From Ferrovibrio sp. (GTDB taxonomy: Bacteria; Pseudomonadota; Alphaproteobacteria; Ferrovibrionales; Ferrovibrionaceae), in contig NZ_JANLJJ010000051.1 of assembly GCF_029255545.1 (NCBI RefSeq), forward strand, positions 1 to 50,237: a DNA stretch of 50,237 nucleotides, given 5' to 3'. The notes beneath the pieces are model-generated. The model was given only the letters and a program-made list of their open reading frames with translations. It did no database searches and was not told the origin of the DNA. Made by a program: the position numbers and the translations under genes. Below, in pieces: positions 33,106 through 40,596 of the stretch. The first letter of the stretch is position 1. Each line of letters starts with the position of its first letter.

Positions 33106-34161
33106 TCAGGCCGCCAGCGCGGCGCGGATCGCGGCTTCGTCCAGTCCGGCCCGGCCGATCACCACCAGCCTTGTCGCGCGATGCTCGTCGCTCTGCCAGT
33201 CGCGGTCGTAATAATGCTGCAGCCGCGCGCCGACGCCCTGCAGCACCAGCCGCATGCCCTTGCCGGCGACGGCAACGAAACCCTTGATGCGCAGGATGTC
33301 ATGTGCGGCGATCAGCGGGTGCAGGCGCGCGATAAGCGCTTCCGGCGCGGCCTGTTCCGGCAGCGTGACGGCAAAGCTGGCGAAATCCTCGTGATCGTGG
33401 TCTTCCTCGGCATCGTGATGCGACTTGCGCGCCGCGATGTCGTCCTCGGCGGCGGCGGCCAGGCCAAGCAGGATGTCGGCGGCGACGTCGCCCTGGCGCA
33501 CATGCAGGCTTTTCACGCCCGGGCGCAGATGCGGGGCCAGCTCGGCCTGCACGCGTTGCAAGCCGTCATGGTCCAGCAGGTCGGTCTTGGTCAGCAGTAC
33601 CAGGTCGGCGCAGCCCAGCTGGTCCTCGAACAGCTCTTCCAGCGGGTTGTCGTGATCGAGGTTGGGATCGGCTTCGCGCTGGGCGGCCAGCGCCGCCTCG
33701 TCATCGGCGAAGCGGCCGGCGGCGACGGCGGCGGCATCCACCAGGGTGACGACGCCATCCACCGTGGTGCGCGTCCTGATGCCGGGCCAGGCGAAGGCCT
33801 GTACCAGCGGCTTGGGCAGGGCGAGGCCGGAGGTCTCGATCACGATATGCGATGGCGGGTTCGGCCGCTCCAGCAGCTTCTGCAGGGTGGGCAGGAAATC
33901 ATCGGCCACGGTGCAGCACAGGCATCCGTTGGCCAGTTCGACGATGTCGTCCTCGCCGCAATCGGGCGCGCCGCAGCTTCTCAGCAATTCGCCATCGACG
34001 CCCACCTCGCCGAATTCGTTGACGATCAGGGCGATGCGACGGCCATTGGCGTTCTGGATCAGGTGGCGAATCAGCGTGGTCTTCCCAGCGCCGAGAAAGC
34101 CGGTGACGATGGTGGCCGGGATTTTGCCGGCTGGAAACTTCTGGGTGGAACTCTTCTGCAT
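33106..34161 (-). CDS. cobW: CobW-family GTP-dependent metallochaperone
   Basis: CobW is a G3E-family GTPase that delivers cobalt for chelation. The 351-residue product has Walker A IVTGFLGAGKTTLIRHL (residues 18-34), the metal-binding C80-LCC83, Walker B-like IVIETSGLALPKPL, and the guanine motif LLTKTDLL. A His/Asp/Glu-rich loop (SHHDAEEDHDHED) follows in the C-terminal domain. The ATG at 34159-34161 gives the family N-terminus. It is the first gene after a cobalamin riboswitch and probably leads the whole operon. Confidence 0.93.
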   Translation of the reverse strand: MQKSSTQKFPAGKIPATIVTGFLGAGKTTLIRHLIQNANGRRIALIVNEFGEVGVDGELLRSCGAPDCGEDDIVELANGCLCCTVADDFLPTLQKLLERPNPPSHIVIETSGLALPKPLVQAFAWPGIRTRTTVDGVVTLVDAAAVAAGRFADDEAALAAQREADPNLDHDNPLEELFEDQLGCADLVLLTKTDLLDHDGLQRVQAELAPHLRPGVKSLHVRQGDVAADILLGLAAAAEDDIAARKSHHDAEEDHDHEDFASFAVTLPEQAAPEALIARLHPLIAAHDILRIKGFVAVAGKGMRLVLQGVGARLQHYYDRDWQSDEHRATRLVVIGRAGLDEAAIRAALAA

Positions 34162-34248
34162 GGATTCAAGCGCCCTGATCGCGTGACGCCGTCGCGGAAC
34201 AGGAATGCCGGTCCGCCGCTGCGACAGGGGAGGATGGCATAACCCGGG

Positions 34249-34270
34249 CGCCGGCACACCCCGTCCGGCG
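34249..34270 (-). terminator. Hairpin in the cobW leader, possible riboswitch expression platform
   Basis: On the minus strand CGCCGG (34270-34265) can pair with CCGGCG (34254-34249) across a 10-nt loop, directly downstream of the riboswitch aptamer and about 90 nt before cobW. It may belong to the off-state structure. No clear T-run follows. Confidence 0.35.
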
Positions 34271-34289
34271 GTTCCGCTTCGACCGAAAC

Positions 34290-34498
34290 CGATGGCAGGT
34301 CTCCGGGCTCGCGGGTCGATGCGGATCGCGCGCCTTCCCGGACGATATAGTCTTGTCCAGTGGCCTGATGCGCGCCGCTCACCGCATACCGTAGCGGGGG
34401 CTGCCGCGGCCTTGGGCAGCCTGCCTTCCGGCTGGCGGCCCGCACCGCATTCCCTTTTCATCGCCGCATCAGCGCGAGACCGATCCGGCAAACCATCG
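34290..34498 (-). ncRNA. Cobalamin (AdoCbl-type) riboswitch
   Basis: Read on the minus strand, the leader of cobW has the standard cobalamin aptamer order: GAAAAGGGAATGCGGTG (34459-34443), GGTGAGC-type segment, GGCCACTG (34364-34357), GGGAAGGCGCGCGA and the B12 box AGCCCGGAGACCTGCC (34309-34294). CGATGG (34498-34493) can pair with CCATCG (34295-34290) as the closing P1 stem. Binding of cobalamin normally turns the genes off. It sits upstream of cobW, so it is predicted to control cobW through the chagasin-like gene. Confidence 0.93.
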
Positions 34499-34504
34499 CG
34501 GCGG

Positions 34505-34533
34505 ACCGTAAGCTGCTGGTTCTGCCTTGTCAA
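34505..34533 (-). promoter_or_regulatory. Probable promoter of the riboswitch-cobW operon
   Basis: On the minus strand TTGACA (34533-34528), a 17-nt spacer and TACGGT (34510-34505). The -10 is weak, but the start point near 34498 coincides with the first bases of the riboswitch P1 stem, which supports it. Confidence 0.55.
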
Positions 34534-34580
34534 ATTGCCTACCGGGCAACCAGGCGAGGGCTCGGACTTGTCAAACCCGG

Positions 34581-34605
34581 CCCGCTTGGGCACAAAGGAA
34601 GCGGG
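34581..34605 (+). other. Hairpin in the hupE leader
   Basis: CCCGCTT (34581-34587) and AAGCGGG (34599-34605) form a perfect 7-bp stem with an 11-nt loop, ending 32 nt before the hupE ATG. It is not a cobalamin aptamer; no B12 box lies on this strand. A role in hupE expression is possible but unsupported. Confidence 0.4.
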
Positions 34606-34637
34606 TGGGTCGCAACTGCGCGCTAAGAGGGTTTCCG

Positions 34638-35255
34638 ATGTCGTTTCACCGCACGCTGACCATGTCTGCCATGCTCGCGCCCCAGGTCCTGATCCTGGTT
34701 CTGGCCGCCGGCGCCGCCTTTGCCCATCCCGGCCATCCGGGCGGCCAGCCTGCCGCTCTCGGCTTTGCCGGCGGTTTTGCGCATCCCTTTGGCGGCCTCG
34801 ACCACCTGCTGGCGATGGTTGCCGTCGGCCTCTGGGCGATCCAGCATGGCAGCCGGCGGGCGCTGTGGCTGTTGCCGCTGTCTTTCGTGCTGCCGATGGC
34901 CGGCGGTTTCCTGCTGGCCCTGGCGGGCATCGCGCTGCCGGGTGTCGAGGCGGGCATCGCCCTTTCCGTGCTGATCCTCGGTCTGCTGGTCGCTTTCGCC
35001 GTCCGTCCGCCATTGGCGGCGGCCATGGCGGTCACCGCCGTCTTCGCGCTGCTGCATGGCCACGCTCACGGTACCGAAATGGGCGATGCGTCGCAGGCCG
35101 CGCTGTATGCCGGTGGCATGGTGCTGGCCACCGCGCTGCTGCATGCCGGCGGCCTGGCCGCCGCGCGGCTGGCGCAGCAGGCTGCCCTGCCGGCCCTGAC
35201 CCGGGCCGCCGGCGCCGCGGTCGCGCTGGCTGGCATCGTCATCCTTGTCGGCTGA
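34638..35255 (+). CDS. hupE: HupE/UreJ-family nickel/cobalt transporter
   Basis: HupE/UreJ proteins are secondary permeases for nickel or cobalt. The 205-residue product begins with a signal-like hydrophobic segment ending in AAGAAFAHPGHPGG, then has the family motif FAHPFGGLDHLLAMVAVGLW, five or six further membrane segments and HGHAHGTEMGDAS. The His-rich sites suit divalent metal binding. Because it lies directly opposite the riboswitch-controlled cobW operon, cobalt is the likely substrate (inference). The ATG at 34638 has a GAGGG-like site. It overlaps the TSUP gene by 11 nt. Confidence 0.85.
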   Translation: MSFHRTLTMSAMLAPQVLILVLAAGAAFAHPGHPGGQPAALGFAGGFAHPFGGLDHLLAMVAVGLWAIQHGSRRALWLLPLSFVLPMAGGFLLALAGIALPGVEAGIALSVLILGLLVAFAVRPPLAAAMAVTAVFALLHGHAHGTEMGDASQAALYAGGMVLATALLHAGGLAAARLAQQAALPALTRAAGAAVALAGIVILVG

Positions 35256-36006
35256 GGCGTTTCTCGCCCTCATTGCAGAGCCGCGCTACTGGGCCGTGAT
35301 CGGCGCTGCGGCGCTGGCCGGCCTGGTGCGCGGCTTTTCCGGCTTCGGCGGCGCCATGATGTTCATGCCGGTCGCCGGTCTGCTCTATGAACCGAAACTG
35401 GCTGCCGTCTGGCTGCTGATCGCCGACGATGCCGCCGCCCTGCCGATGCTGCCCGACGCGCTGCGGCGCTGTGTCTGGCGCGAGGTGCTGCCGCTTGGCC
35501 TTGCCGCGGTGGCAGCGATCCCCTTCGGCGTTGCCCTGCTGGTGGTGGCCGATCCCGACGTGATGCGCTGGGTGATCTGCAGCGTGATCCTGCTGGCCGT
35601 GCTGCTGATGGCCGCCGGCTGGCGCTATCACCGGCGGCTGTCGCTGCCGGCCACGCTGGGCACCGGCGCGCTGGCGGGGTTGAGCGGCGGCGCTGCGGCC
35701 CTGCCCGGTCCGCCGGTGGTGCTGCTCTGGCTGGGCAGCCAGGCCGCCGCCGCCACGGTGCGCGCCAATCTGGTGGTGTTTTTCGGCCTGACGGCCACGG
35801 CCACCGCCGTGGCCTATTGGTGGAATGGGCTGTTCACGCTGGAAAGCCTGCTGACGGCACTGCCGCTGGTGCCGGCCTATCTGCTGCCGCTGCAATGGGG
35901 CAGCCGCCTGTTCGCGCGGGCGAACGAGCTGCAGTTCCGCCGCGTGGCGCTGGCGCTGTGCGCCTTCGCCGCCCTCAGCGGCCTGCCATTATGGAAAATG
36001 CTCTAG
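35245..36006 (+). CDS. TSUP-family (TauE/SafE) permease
   Basis: The 253-residue integral membrane protein has about eight hydrophobic segments and the TSUP repeat signature GLVRGFSGFGGAMMFMPV near the N-terminus with its second-half counterpart GALAGLSGGAAALPGPPVVL. TSUP members export sulfite, sulfoacetate or other organosulfur anions; some are found near cobalt genes without proven cobalt transport. The likely start is TTG at 35245, overlapping hupE by 11 nt; no ATG gives a full first segment. Its stop overlaps the convergent Hpt-like gene by 4 nt. Confidence 0.82.
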   Translation: MSAEAFLALIAEPRYWAVIGAAALAGLVRGFSGFGGAMMFMPVAGLLYEPKLAAVWLLIADDAAALPMLPDALRRCVWREVLPLGLAAVAAIPFGVALLVVADPDVMRWVICSVILLAVLLMAAGWRYHRRLSLPATLGTGALAGLSGGAAALPGPPVVLLWLGSQAAAATVRANLVVFFGLTATATAVAYWWNGLFTLESLLTALPLVPAYLLPLQWGSRLFARANELQFRRVALALCAFAALSGLPLWKML

Positions 36007-36500
36007 CCGGCGGTCTTGTGCCGCTCCACCGCCAGGCGCAGGGCGGTGAGCAAGTCCTTCTCGACCTTGCTGCCCTGGCCTTCGATGCGCTGCCCCATCA
36101 CGACGTAGAGCGCATCGATCTGCGCGGCGATGATGTCGAGCTGCAGCGGCGTCGGCTGATTGATTCCCTTGGTGAAATCGTTCAGCGACTTGGCGAATTC
36201 GGTCAGCAGCGGATAATTGAACATGCCGCCGGCGCCCTTGATGTCGAGCGACAGGGCGCGGATCGTACGCATCCCGCGGTCGGTCTGCTGGCTGCGGGCA
36301 ACCTCTTCCAGCGCCTCGCGCAGCTGGCGCAGCTTGTCGGCCACGTCCAGGCTCAGCGCATCCTTGGCCTTTTCGACCACTTCTTCCAGGCGGCGCAGTT
36401 CGGCCGGCTCAAGCTTGAGGCGGAATCCCTTGCTGAAATTCACCGCTTTGCGGCGAAGGTCCTGCTGCGGCGGCAGGAATTCCGGTTTTTTTCTGGCCAT
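36003..36500 (-). CDS. Hpt-like helical protein lacking the phospho-acceptor His
   Basis: The 165-residue helical protein is basic at the N-terminus. Residues 83-100 (LSLDIKGAGGMFNYPLLT) resemble the HxLKG-xx-xxxG core of histidine phosphotransfer domains, but the position of the His is Leu85, so phosphotransfer by the normal route is impossible. The rest, with heptad-like EELRRLEEVVEKAKDAL and a C-terminal bundle, agrees with a four-helix module. The likely partner is the receiver-like protein encoded 17 nt upstream in the same operon. I infer a scaffold or dead-relay role; a family name is not certain. Confidence 0.7.
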   Translation of the reverse strand: MARKKPEFLPPQQDLRRKAVNFSKGFRLKLEPAELRRLEEVVEKAKDALSLDVADKLRQLREALEEVARSQQTDRGMRTIRALSLDIKGAGGMFNYPLLTEFAKSLNDFTKGINQPTPLQLDIIAAQIDALYVVMGQRIEGQGSKVEKDLLTALRLAVERHKTAG

Positions 36501-36517
36501 CGGGGACGCGGTCCGGC

Positions 36518-37051
36518 TCAGTAGGAATCAGCCGGCAGCCGCCGTTCCGGTCCCGCATATTCATCACTGCGGCGACGGCGGCGGTCGGGGCCGAAATACT
36601 CGTCGACGCGCACGAACTGGCGCGGCCGCGCGATGGCCGAAACCAGTCGGGTGTAGAAGGCGTTCACCGTATAGGGCTTGGCGACGAATTCGGAGACGCC
36701 GCAATCGCGGGCGCGGCAGACATATTCCTCTTCCGAATTGGCGGTCATCATCACCACCGGCATCATCCGGTTCGGCGAGGCGGGATCATTGCGGATCCAG
36801 TGCACGATATCCATGCCGGTCCGGCCCAGCTTTTCGTCGCGCAGGGCCCATTCGGTGATCATCACGTCGGTGCGGCCCAGCCGCAGCACCGTCAGGGCGC
36901 TGTCATAATCGCGCGCGCGGTCGAGATACTGGGCGTCCAGCATCATCAGAACGTCGCGGACCATCTGGCCCATGACCCGGTTGGGCTCGACGATCAGGAA
37001 ATTGATCTTCGAGAAATCGATACGCTCGTGATCAGCCATGCTTTCGCTCAC
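36518..37051 (-). CDS. Receiver-domain protein with Glu in place of the phospho-Asp
   Basis: The 177-residue protein is a CheY-like receiver: beta-1 INFLIVEPNR, beta-3 DVMITEWALRDEKLGRTGMD, beta-4 VVMMTANSEEEYVCRAR and beta-5 EFVAKPYTVNAFYTRL. Thr103 and Lys125 are conserved, but the acidic pocket is E22-P23 and the phospho-acceptor position is E67, not Asp. Glu there often mimics the phosphorylated state. The C-terminus has the basic FGPDRRRRR and GPERR motifs seen in alphaproteobacterial receivers. It is co-directional with, and 17 nt before, the Hpt-like gene. A near-perfect palindrome lies 50 nt upstream. Confidence 0.85.
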   Translation of the reverse strand: MSESMADHERIDFSKINFLIVEPNRVMGQMVRDVLMMLDAQYLDRARDYDSALTVLRLGRTDVMITEWALRDEKLGRTGMDIVHWIRNDPASPNRMMPVVMMTANSEEEYVCRARDCGVSEFVAKPYTVNAFYTRLVSAIARPRQFVRVDEYFGPDRRRRRSDEYAGPERRLPADSY

Positions 37052-37099
37052 TGCTGTATCCCTCCCCTGCAGGGAACCGGATAACCGTGACAGAAACAG

Positions 37100-37120
37100 T
37101 ACTAGAAAGGCTTTTTAGTA
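37100..37120. promoter_or_regulatory. 21-bp near-perfect palindrome upstream of the receiver gene
   Basis: The repeat is centred on 37110 with arms from TACTAGAAAG (37100-37109) and CTTTTTAGTA (37111-37120). Ten of the eleven-nt arm positions pair except 37105/37115, a G-T mismatch. It lies 49 nt before the receiver start codon. An operator is more likely than a terminator since no gene ends here on the plus strand. Confidence 0.5.
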
Positions 37121-37227
37121 TGAAGCCCGCCCAGGTAGTAATTTCATGTGCATACGTGGTTAGCACGACCCTCCGGTGCGGCGCAGTTATTTCCCGGTAA
37201 TACCAACGGATGCCTGTCCGTGACCGG

Positions 37228-38631
37228 TCAGTTGCCCGGCAGCTGGAAGCTGGCCGGGGCTGGATCGATCACCCGGCTGCCGCGCCGCTGCACTTCCAGA
37301 ACGGCCAGGCCGCGCTGGACCAAGCCATTGGGCTGGAAGCGGAAAATGCCGTCATAGCCGGCAAATCCGTCGGGATTGGTGAGGGCCGCGTCGCTGAACG
37401 GCATGACGTCGGTGCGCTTGGCCAGAATGCCGACCAGGGCGGTGGTGTCATAGGCCAGGCTGGCCAGACGCACCGGCCGGCGGCCGTAACTCTGCTCGAA
37501 GCGGCGGCTGAATTCGGCAAAGCCTTCCGGCGCCGGAGCGGCATACCAGCCACCCTGCAGGGCCGGTTCGCTGCCCAGGCTGGCATCTTCCCACAGGCCG
37601 GTGCCGAGGAAACGCACGGCGCGCGGATCGATGTCGAAATACGGCAGCAGCGGCGCCAGGGCGCGCAGCTTGGCGCCGCCCTCGGGCAGCAGCAGCGCAT
37701 CGACCGGCCGGGGTAGGCTGGGATCGATGCCCTCCACCGGCGGCTCTTCCGGGCTGCGCGGCGGCAGGGCACGCAGGCTGCCTGCAAAACGCCGCACCAC
37801 CGGGGTCAGGTCGGTGGTGTCTCCGGCGTAGCGATCCTGACGCAGCAATTGGCCGCCGGCCTGGCGGGTGGCCAGTTCGGCGGCCTGGGTCACCGCATGG
37901 CCATAAGGGGAATCCGGCGCCAGCAGGGCATAGCGCGTCATGCCTTTGCCGCGGGCATAGGCGATCACCCGTTCGACCTGCTGGTCCGGGGTGAAGCCGA
38001 GCAGATAGACGCCGTCACCGGCGACCGTACGGTCGGTGGAAAAGCTCAGGACCTTGACGCCGCGCTCGCGTGCCGCCGTGCCGACAGCGGCGGCTTCGTT
38101 GGAGAATAGAGGCCCGATGATGATCTGCGCGCCTTCGGCCATGGCCTGCTGGGCTGCCGCCGCGGCTTTCTCCGGCTGGCCCTCGGTGTCGCGCGGCAGC
38201 AGGGCCAGGCGGTCGTCGGCCAGATCGAACAAGGCCAGCTGCGCGGCATCGAGCAGGGCGCGGCCGAGCCCGGCATGGGGGCCGCTCAGGGGCGCCAGGA
38301 AGGCGATGCGGATCATATTGCCCTCGCCCGGGCGGACCAGCATCGGTCCCGGCAGGGGCTGGGTCTCGATTGCCAGGGACGGTGCCGCCGGACGGGGCAT
38401 TTGGGGGGCCGGCTGGCCTGCCGGAGGGATATTGGCCTGCCCGCCGGGCGGGGTCCCGGGCTGCGGGGCCACGCGCTGCGGCGCGCCCGGGGCGATCTTT
38501 TCCAGCAGGCCGGGCAGGCCACCCTGGGCAGGGGCTCCGCTCTGGCAGGCGCCAAGCAGCAGTGGCAATGACACGGCCGCCAGCATAGACAGTGCGGAAA
38601 GGCCCGCCTTAAGGTAACGCACGCAGCTCAT
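37228..38631 (-). CDS. Penicillin-binding protein activator (LpoA-like) lipoprotein
   Basis: The 467-residue lipoprotein has a signal with lipobox SLPLLLGAC (C29), a Pro/Gly/Gln-rich disordered linker to about residue 100, and a periplasmic-binding-protein type 1 fold: IRIAFLAPLSGPHAGLGRAL, AQIIIGPLFSNEAAAV, VKVLSFSTDRTVAG and YALLAPDSPYGHAVTQAA. This is the LpoA/LppC group that activates PBP1A-type synthases from the outer membrane in E. coli. Alphaproteobacterial versions are less studied. Start 38631 is preferred; ATG at 38643 would overlap the rsmI start. Divergent rsmI, yraN and BON genes reproduce the E. coli order. Confidence 0.85.
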   Translation of the reverse strand: MSCVRYLKAGLSALSMLAAVSLPLLLGACQSGAPAQGGLPGLLEKIAPGAPQRVAPQPGTPPGGQANIPPAGQPAPQMPRPAAPSLAIETQPLPGPMLVRPGEGNMIRIAFLAPLSGPHAGLGRALLDAAQLALFDLADDRLALLPRDTEGQPEKAAAAAQQAMAEGAQIIIGPLFSNEAAAVGTAARERGVKVLSFSTDRTVAGDGVYLLGFTPDQQVERVIAYARGKGMTRYALLAPDSPYGHAVTQAAELATRQAGGQLLRQDRYAGDTTDLTPVVRRFAGSLRALPPRSPEEPPVEGIDPSLPRPVDALLLPEGGAKLRALAPLLPYFDIDPRAVRFLGTGLWEDASLGSEPALQGGWYAAPAPEGFAEFSRRFEQSYGRRPVRLASLAYDTTALVGILAKRTDVMPFSDAALTNPDGFAGYDGIFRFQPNGLVQRGLAVLEVQRRGSRVIDPAPASFQLPGN

Positions 38632-38641
38632 TCCGACGCCC

Positions 38642-39556
38642 ATGAAAAACCCGATCCAGCCGCCGCCCGAAACTCTGTTCTCCGGGGTGGATGCGGCACA
38701 ATTCATCCCCGGCTTATATCTGGTGGCCACCCCCATCGGCAACGCCGCCGATATCACGTTGCGGGCACTGGCCCTGCTGAAGCATGCCGACCTGGTGGCC
38801 TGCGAGGACAGCCGCGTCACCGCCCCGCTGCTGCAGCGTTACGGCATCCGGGCCACATTGCTGCCATACCATGAGCATAATGCGGCGAAAGTGCGGCCCC
38901 AGCTGCTGGAAAAACTGCGGGGCGGCGCCGTGGTCGCCCTGGTCTCCGATGCCGGCACGCCGCTGATCAACGATCCGGGCTACAAGCTGGTGAAGGATTG
39001 CATCGCCGCCGGTATCCATGTCACGGCCTTGCCGGGCGCCTCCGCCGTGCCCACCGCACTCAGCCTCTCCGGCCTGCCCAGCGACCGCTTCCTGTATGCC
39101 GGCTTCCCGCCGCCCAGGTCGGCGGCACGGCGGACCTGGCTGGCCGAGCTCAAGCCGGTGCAGGCGACGCTGGTGCTGCTGGAAAGCGCCCAGCGGCTGG
39201 CTGACAGCCTGGCCGACATGGCCGCCGTGCTGGGGCCGGAGCGCGAGGCGGCCGTGGCGCGTGAGCTGACCAAGAAATTCGAGGAAGTGCGGCGCGGCAG
39301 CCTGAATGATCTGGCCGCGCATTACGCCGAACATGGTCCGCCGAAAGGCGAGGTGACGCTGGTGATCGGCCCGCCGCCTGCCGCGGCCGCTCCATCGGAG
39401 GCCGATCTGGATGCCGCGCTGAACGAGACGCTGCAGCGCCTGCCGCTGCGCCAGGCGGTCGACGAGGTGGCGACCCTGCTCAACCTGCCGCGCAAGCCGG
39501 TCTATGCCCGTGCCCTGCAGCTGCGCGACCAGGGCCGCGCGGATGACGAAGACTGA
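38642..39556 (+). CDS. rsmI: 16S rRNA (cytidine-1402-2'-O)-methyltransferase RsmI
   Basis: RsmI methylates the ribose of C1402 in the 30S decoding centre. The 304-residue tetrapyrrole-methylase-fold protein has LYLVATPIGNAADITLRALA, DLVACEDSRVTAPLLQRYGI, VALVSDAGTPLINDPGYKLV and ALPGASAVPTALSLSGLPSD, all diagnostic. A C-terminal HTH_8-like segment (LRQAVDEVATLLNLPRKPVY) is present. The ATG at 38642 overlaps the possible upstream ATG of the divergent lpoA-like gene. It overlaps yraN by 14 nt. Confidence 0.96.
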   Translation: MKNPIQPPPETLFSGVDAAQFIPGLYLVATPIGNAADITLRALALLKHADLVACEDSRVTAPLLQRYGIRATLLPYHEHNAAKVRPQLLEKLRGGAVVALVSDAGTPLINDPGYKLVKDCIAAGIHVTALPGASAVPTALSLSGLPSDRFLYAGFPPPRSAARRTWLAELKPVQATLVLLESAQRLADSLADMAAVLGPEREAAVARELTKKFEEVRRGSLNDLAAHYAEHGPPKGEVTLVIGPPPAAAAPSEADLDAALNETLQRLPLRQAVDEVATLLNLPRKPVYARALQLRDQGRADDED

Positions 39557-39905
39557 GCGGAACAGCCGCTATCTGGCCGGCCGCCGCGGCGAAAGCTGGG
39601 CGGTCTGGTGGCTGCGCCTGCAGGGCTATCGCATCCTGGCGCGCAACTGGCGTCACCCCGCCGGCGAGATCGATATCCTGGCCCGCCGCGGCGGCCTGCT
39701 GGTGGCGGTGGAAGTGAAATGGCGGGCCGGCCAGGATCGGGCGGCTGAATCGATTCAGGCCGCGCAGCGCCGTCGCATTGCCCAGGCCGCTGCGGTATTC
39801 TTGGCCCGGCAGCCCGATGCCGCCGCCCTGTCGCTGCGCTTCGATGCCGTGCTGCTTGCCCCCGGGCGATTGCCGCGCCATATCCGCGATGCCTGGCGGG
39901 TCTGA
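39543..39905 (+). CDS. yraN: UPF0102 (YraN) family endonuclease-like protein
   Basis: YraN-family proteins have a restriction-endonuclease-like fold; their role is unknown. The 120-residue product has the family motifs AGRRGESWAVWWLRLQGYRI, LARNWRHPAGEIDILARRGG and LVAVEVKWRAG, with E and D of GEIDIL and E-x-K of VEVKW as the PD-(D/E)xK-like site. It starts within rsmI, 14 nt before its stop, and probably shares its mRNA. The context rsmI-yraN-BON is widespread. Confidence 0.92.
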   Translation: MTKTERNSRYLAGRRGESWAVWWLRLQGYRILARNWRHPAGEIDILARRGGLLVAVEVKWRAGQDRAAESIQAAQRRRIAQAAAVFLARQPDAAALSLRFDAVLLAPGRLPRHIRDAWRV

Positions 39906-39957
39906 GCGGAGGCCGGGGGATATCGTCTTCGCGTGATCACAGGCAGGGGAGCCATCC

Positions 39958-40572
39958 GTGCGTTCATTCACCCATCTCCGCTTCGTTCCGCTGGTTTTTC
40001 TGCTGGCCACCGCGCCGCTTCTGAACGGCTGCGTCGGCCTTGCCGTCGGTGCCGGCGCTGCCGTGGGCGTTGCCGCGGCAGAGGAACGCGGCGCCAAGAA
40101 CGCCGCCAATGACAAGGGCATCCAGCTGCTGATCAACGACAAATACCTCAAGGACAACCAGTATCTGTGGCGCAAGCTGTCGATCACCGTGGTCGAGGGC
40201 CGTGTGCTGCTGACCGGCGTGGTCGGCACCGAATTCTCGCGCGACGAAGCGACGCGACTGGCCTGGGCGGCCTCCGACCGTATCCAGGAGGTGATCAACG
40301 AAGTGCAGGTGACGAATTCGGGCGACCTGCTCGATTCCGCCAATGACAGCTGGATCACCACCCAGCTGCGCGCCAAGATCGCCACCGACAAGAACATCGT
40401 CGATATCAACTATTCGATCGAAACGGTGAACGGCACGATCTATCTGATCGGCCTGGCGCAGAGCGATGACGAAATCCAGCGCGTGACCGAACATGCGCGC
40501 ATCATCAAGGGCGTGCGGCGCGTGGTCAGCCATGTCTGGCTCAAGACCGACCCGCGCCGCCGGCCCGTGTAA
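39958..40572 (+). CDS. BON-domain lipoprotein (DolP/YraP-like)
   Basis: The 204-residue product has a lipoprotein signal (VPLVFLLATAPLLNGC, C25), a short Gly/Ala segment and two BON domains: about residues 50-120 (DKYLKDNQYLWRKLSITVVE, RVLLTGVVGTEFSRDEA, INEVQV) and 125-195 (SWITTQLRAKIATDKNIVDI, NGTIYLIGLAQSDDEIQRVT, VSHVWL). DolP binds anionic phospholipids and supports outer-membrane assembly in E. coli. The GTG at 39958 has an AGGGGAG site. Position after rsmI-yraN supports the assignment. Confidence 0.88.
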   Translation: MRSFTHLRFVPLVFLLATAPLLNGCVGLAVGAGAAVGVAAAEERGAKNAANDKGIQLLINDKYLKDNQYLWRKLSITVVEGRVLLTGVVGTEFSRDEATRLAWAASDRIQEVINEVQVTNSGDLLDSANDSWITTQLRAKIATDKNIVDINYSIETVNGTIYLIGLAQSDDEIQRVTEHARIIKGVRRVVSHVWLKTDPRRRPV

Positions 40573-40596
40573 CGCAACCGGCATGACAGGCAGGTG

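Noticed and set aside
34501-34637. Second cobalamin riboswitch in front of hupE
   Set aside because: No B12 box or GCCACTG core on the plus strand; only simple hairpins.
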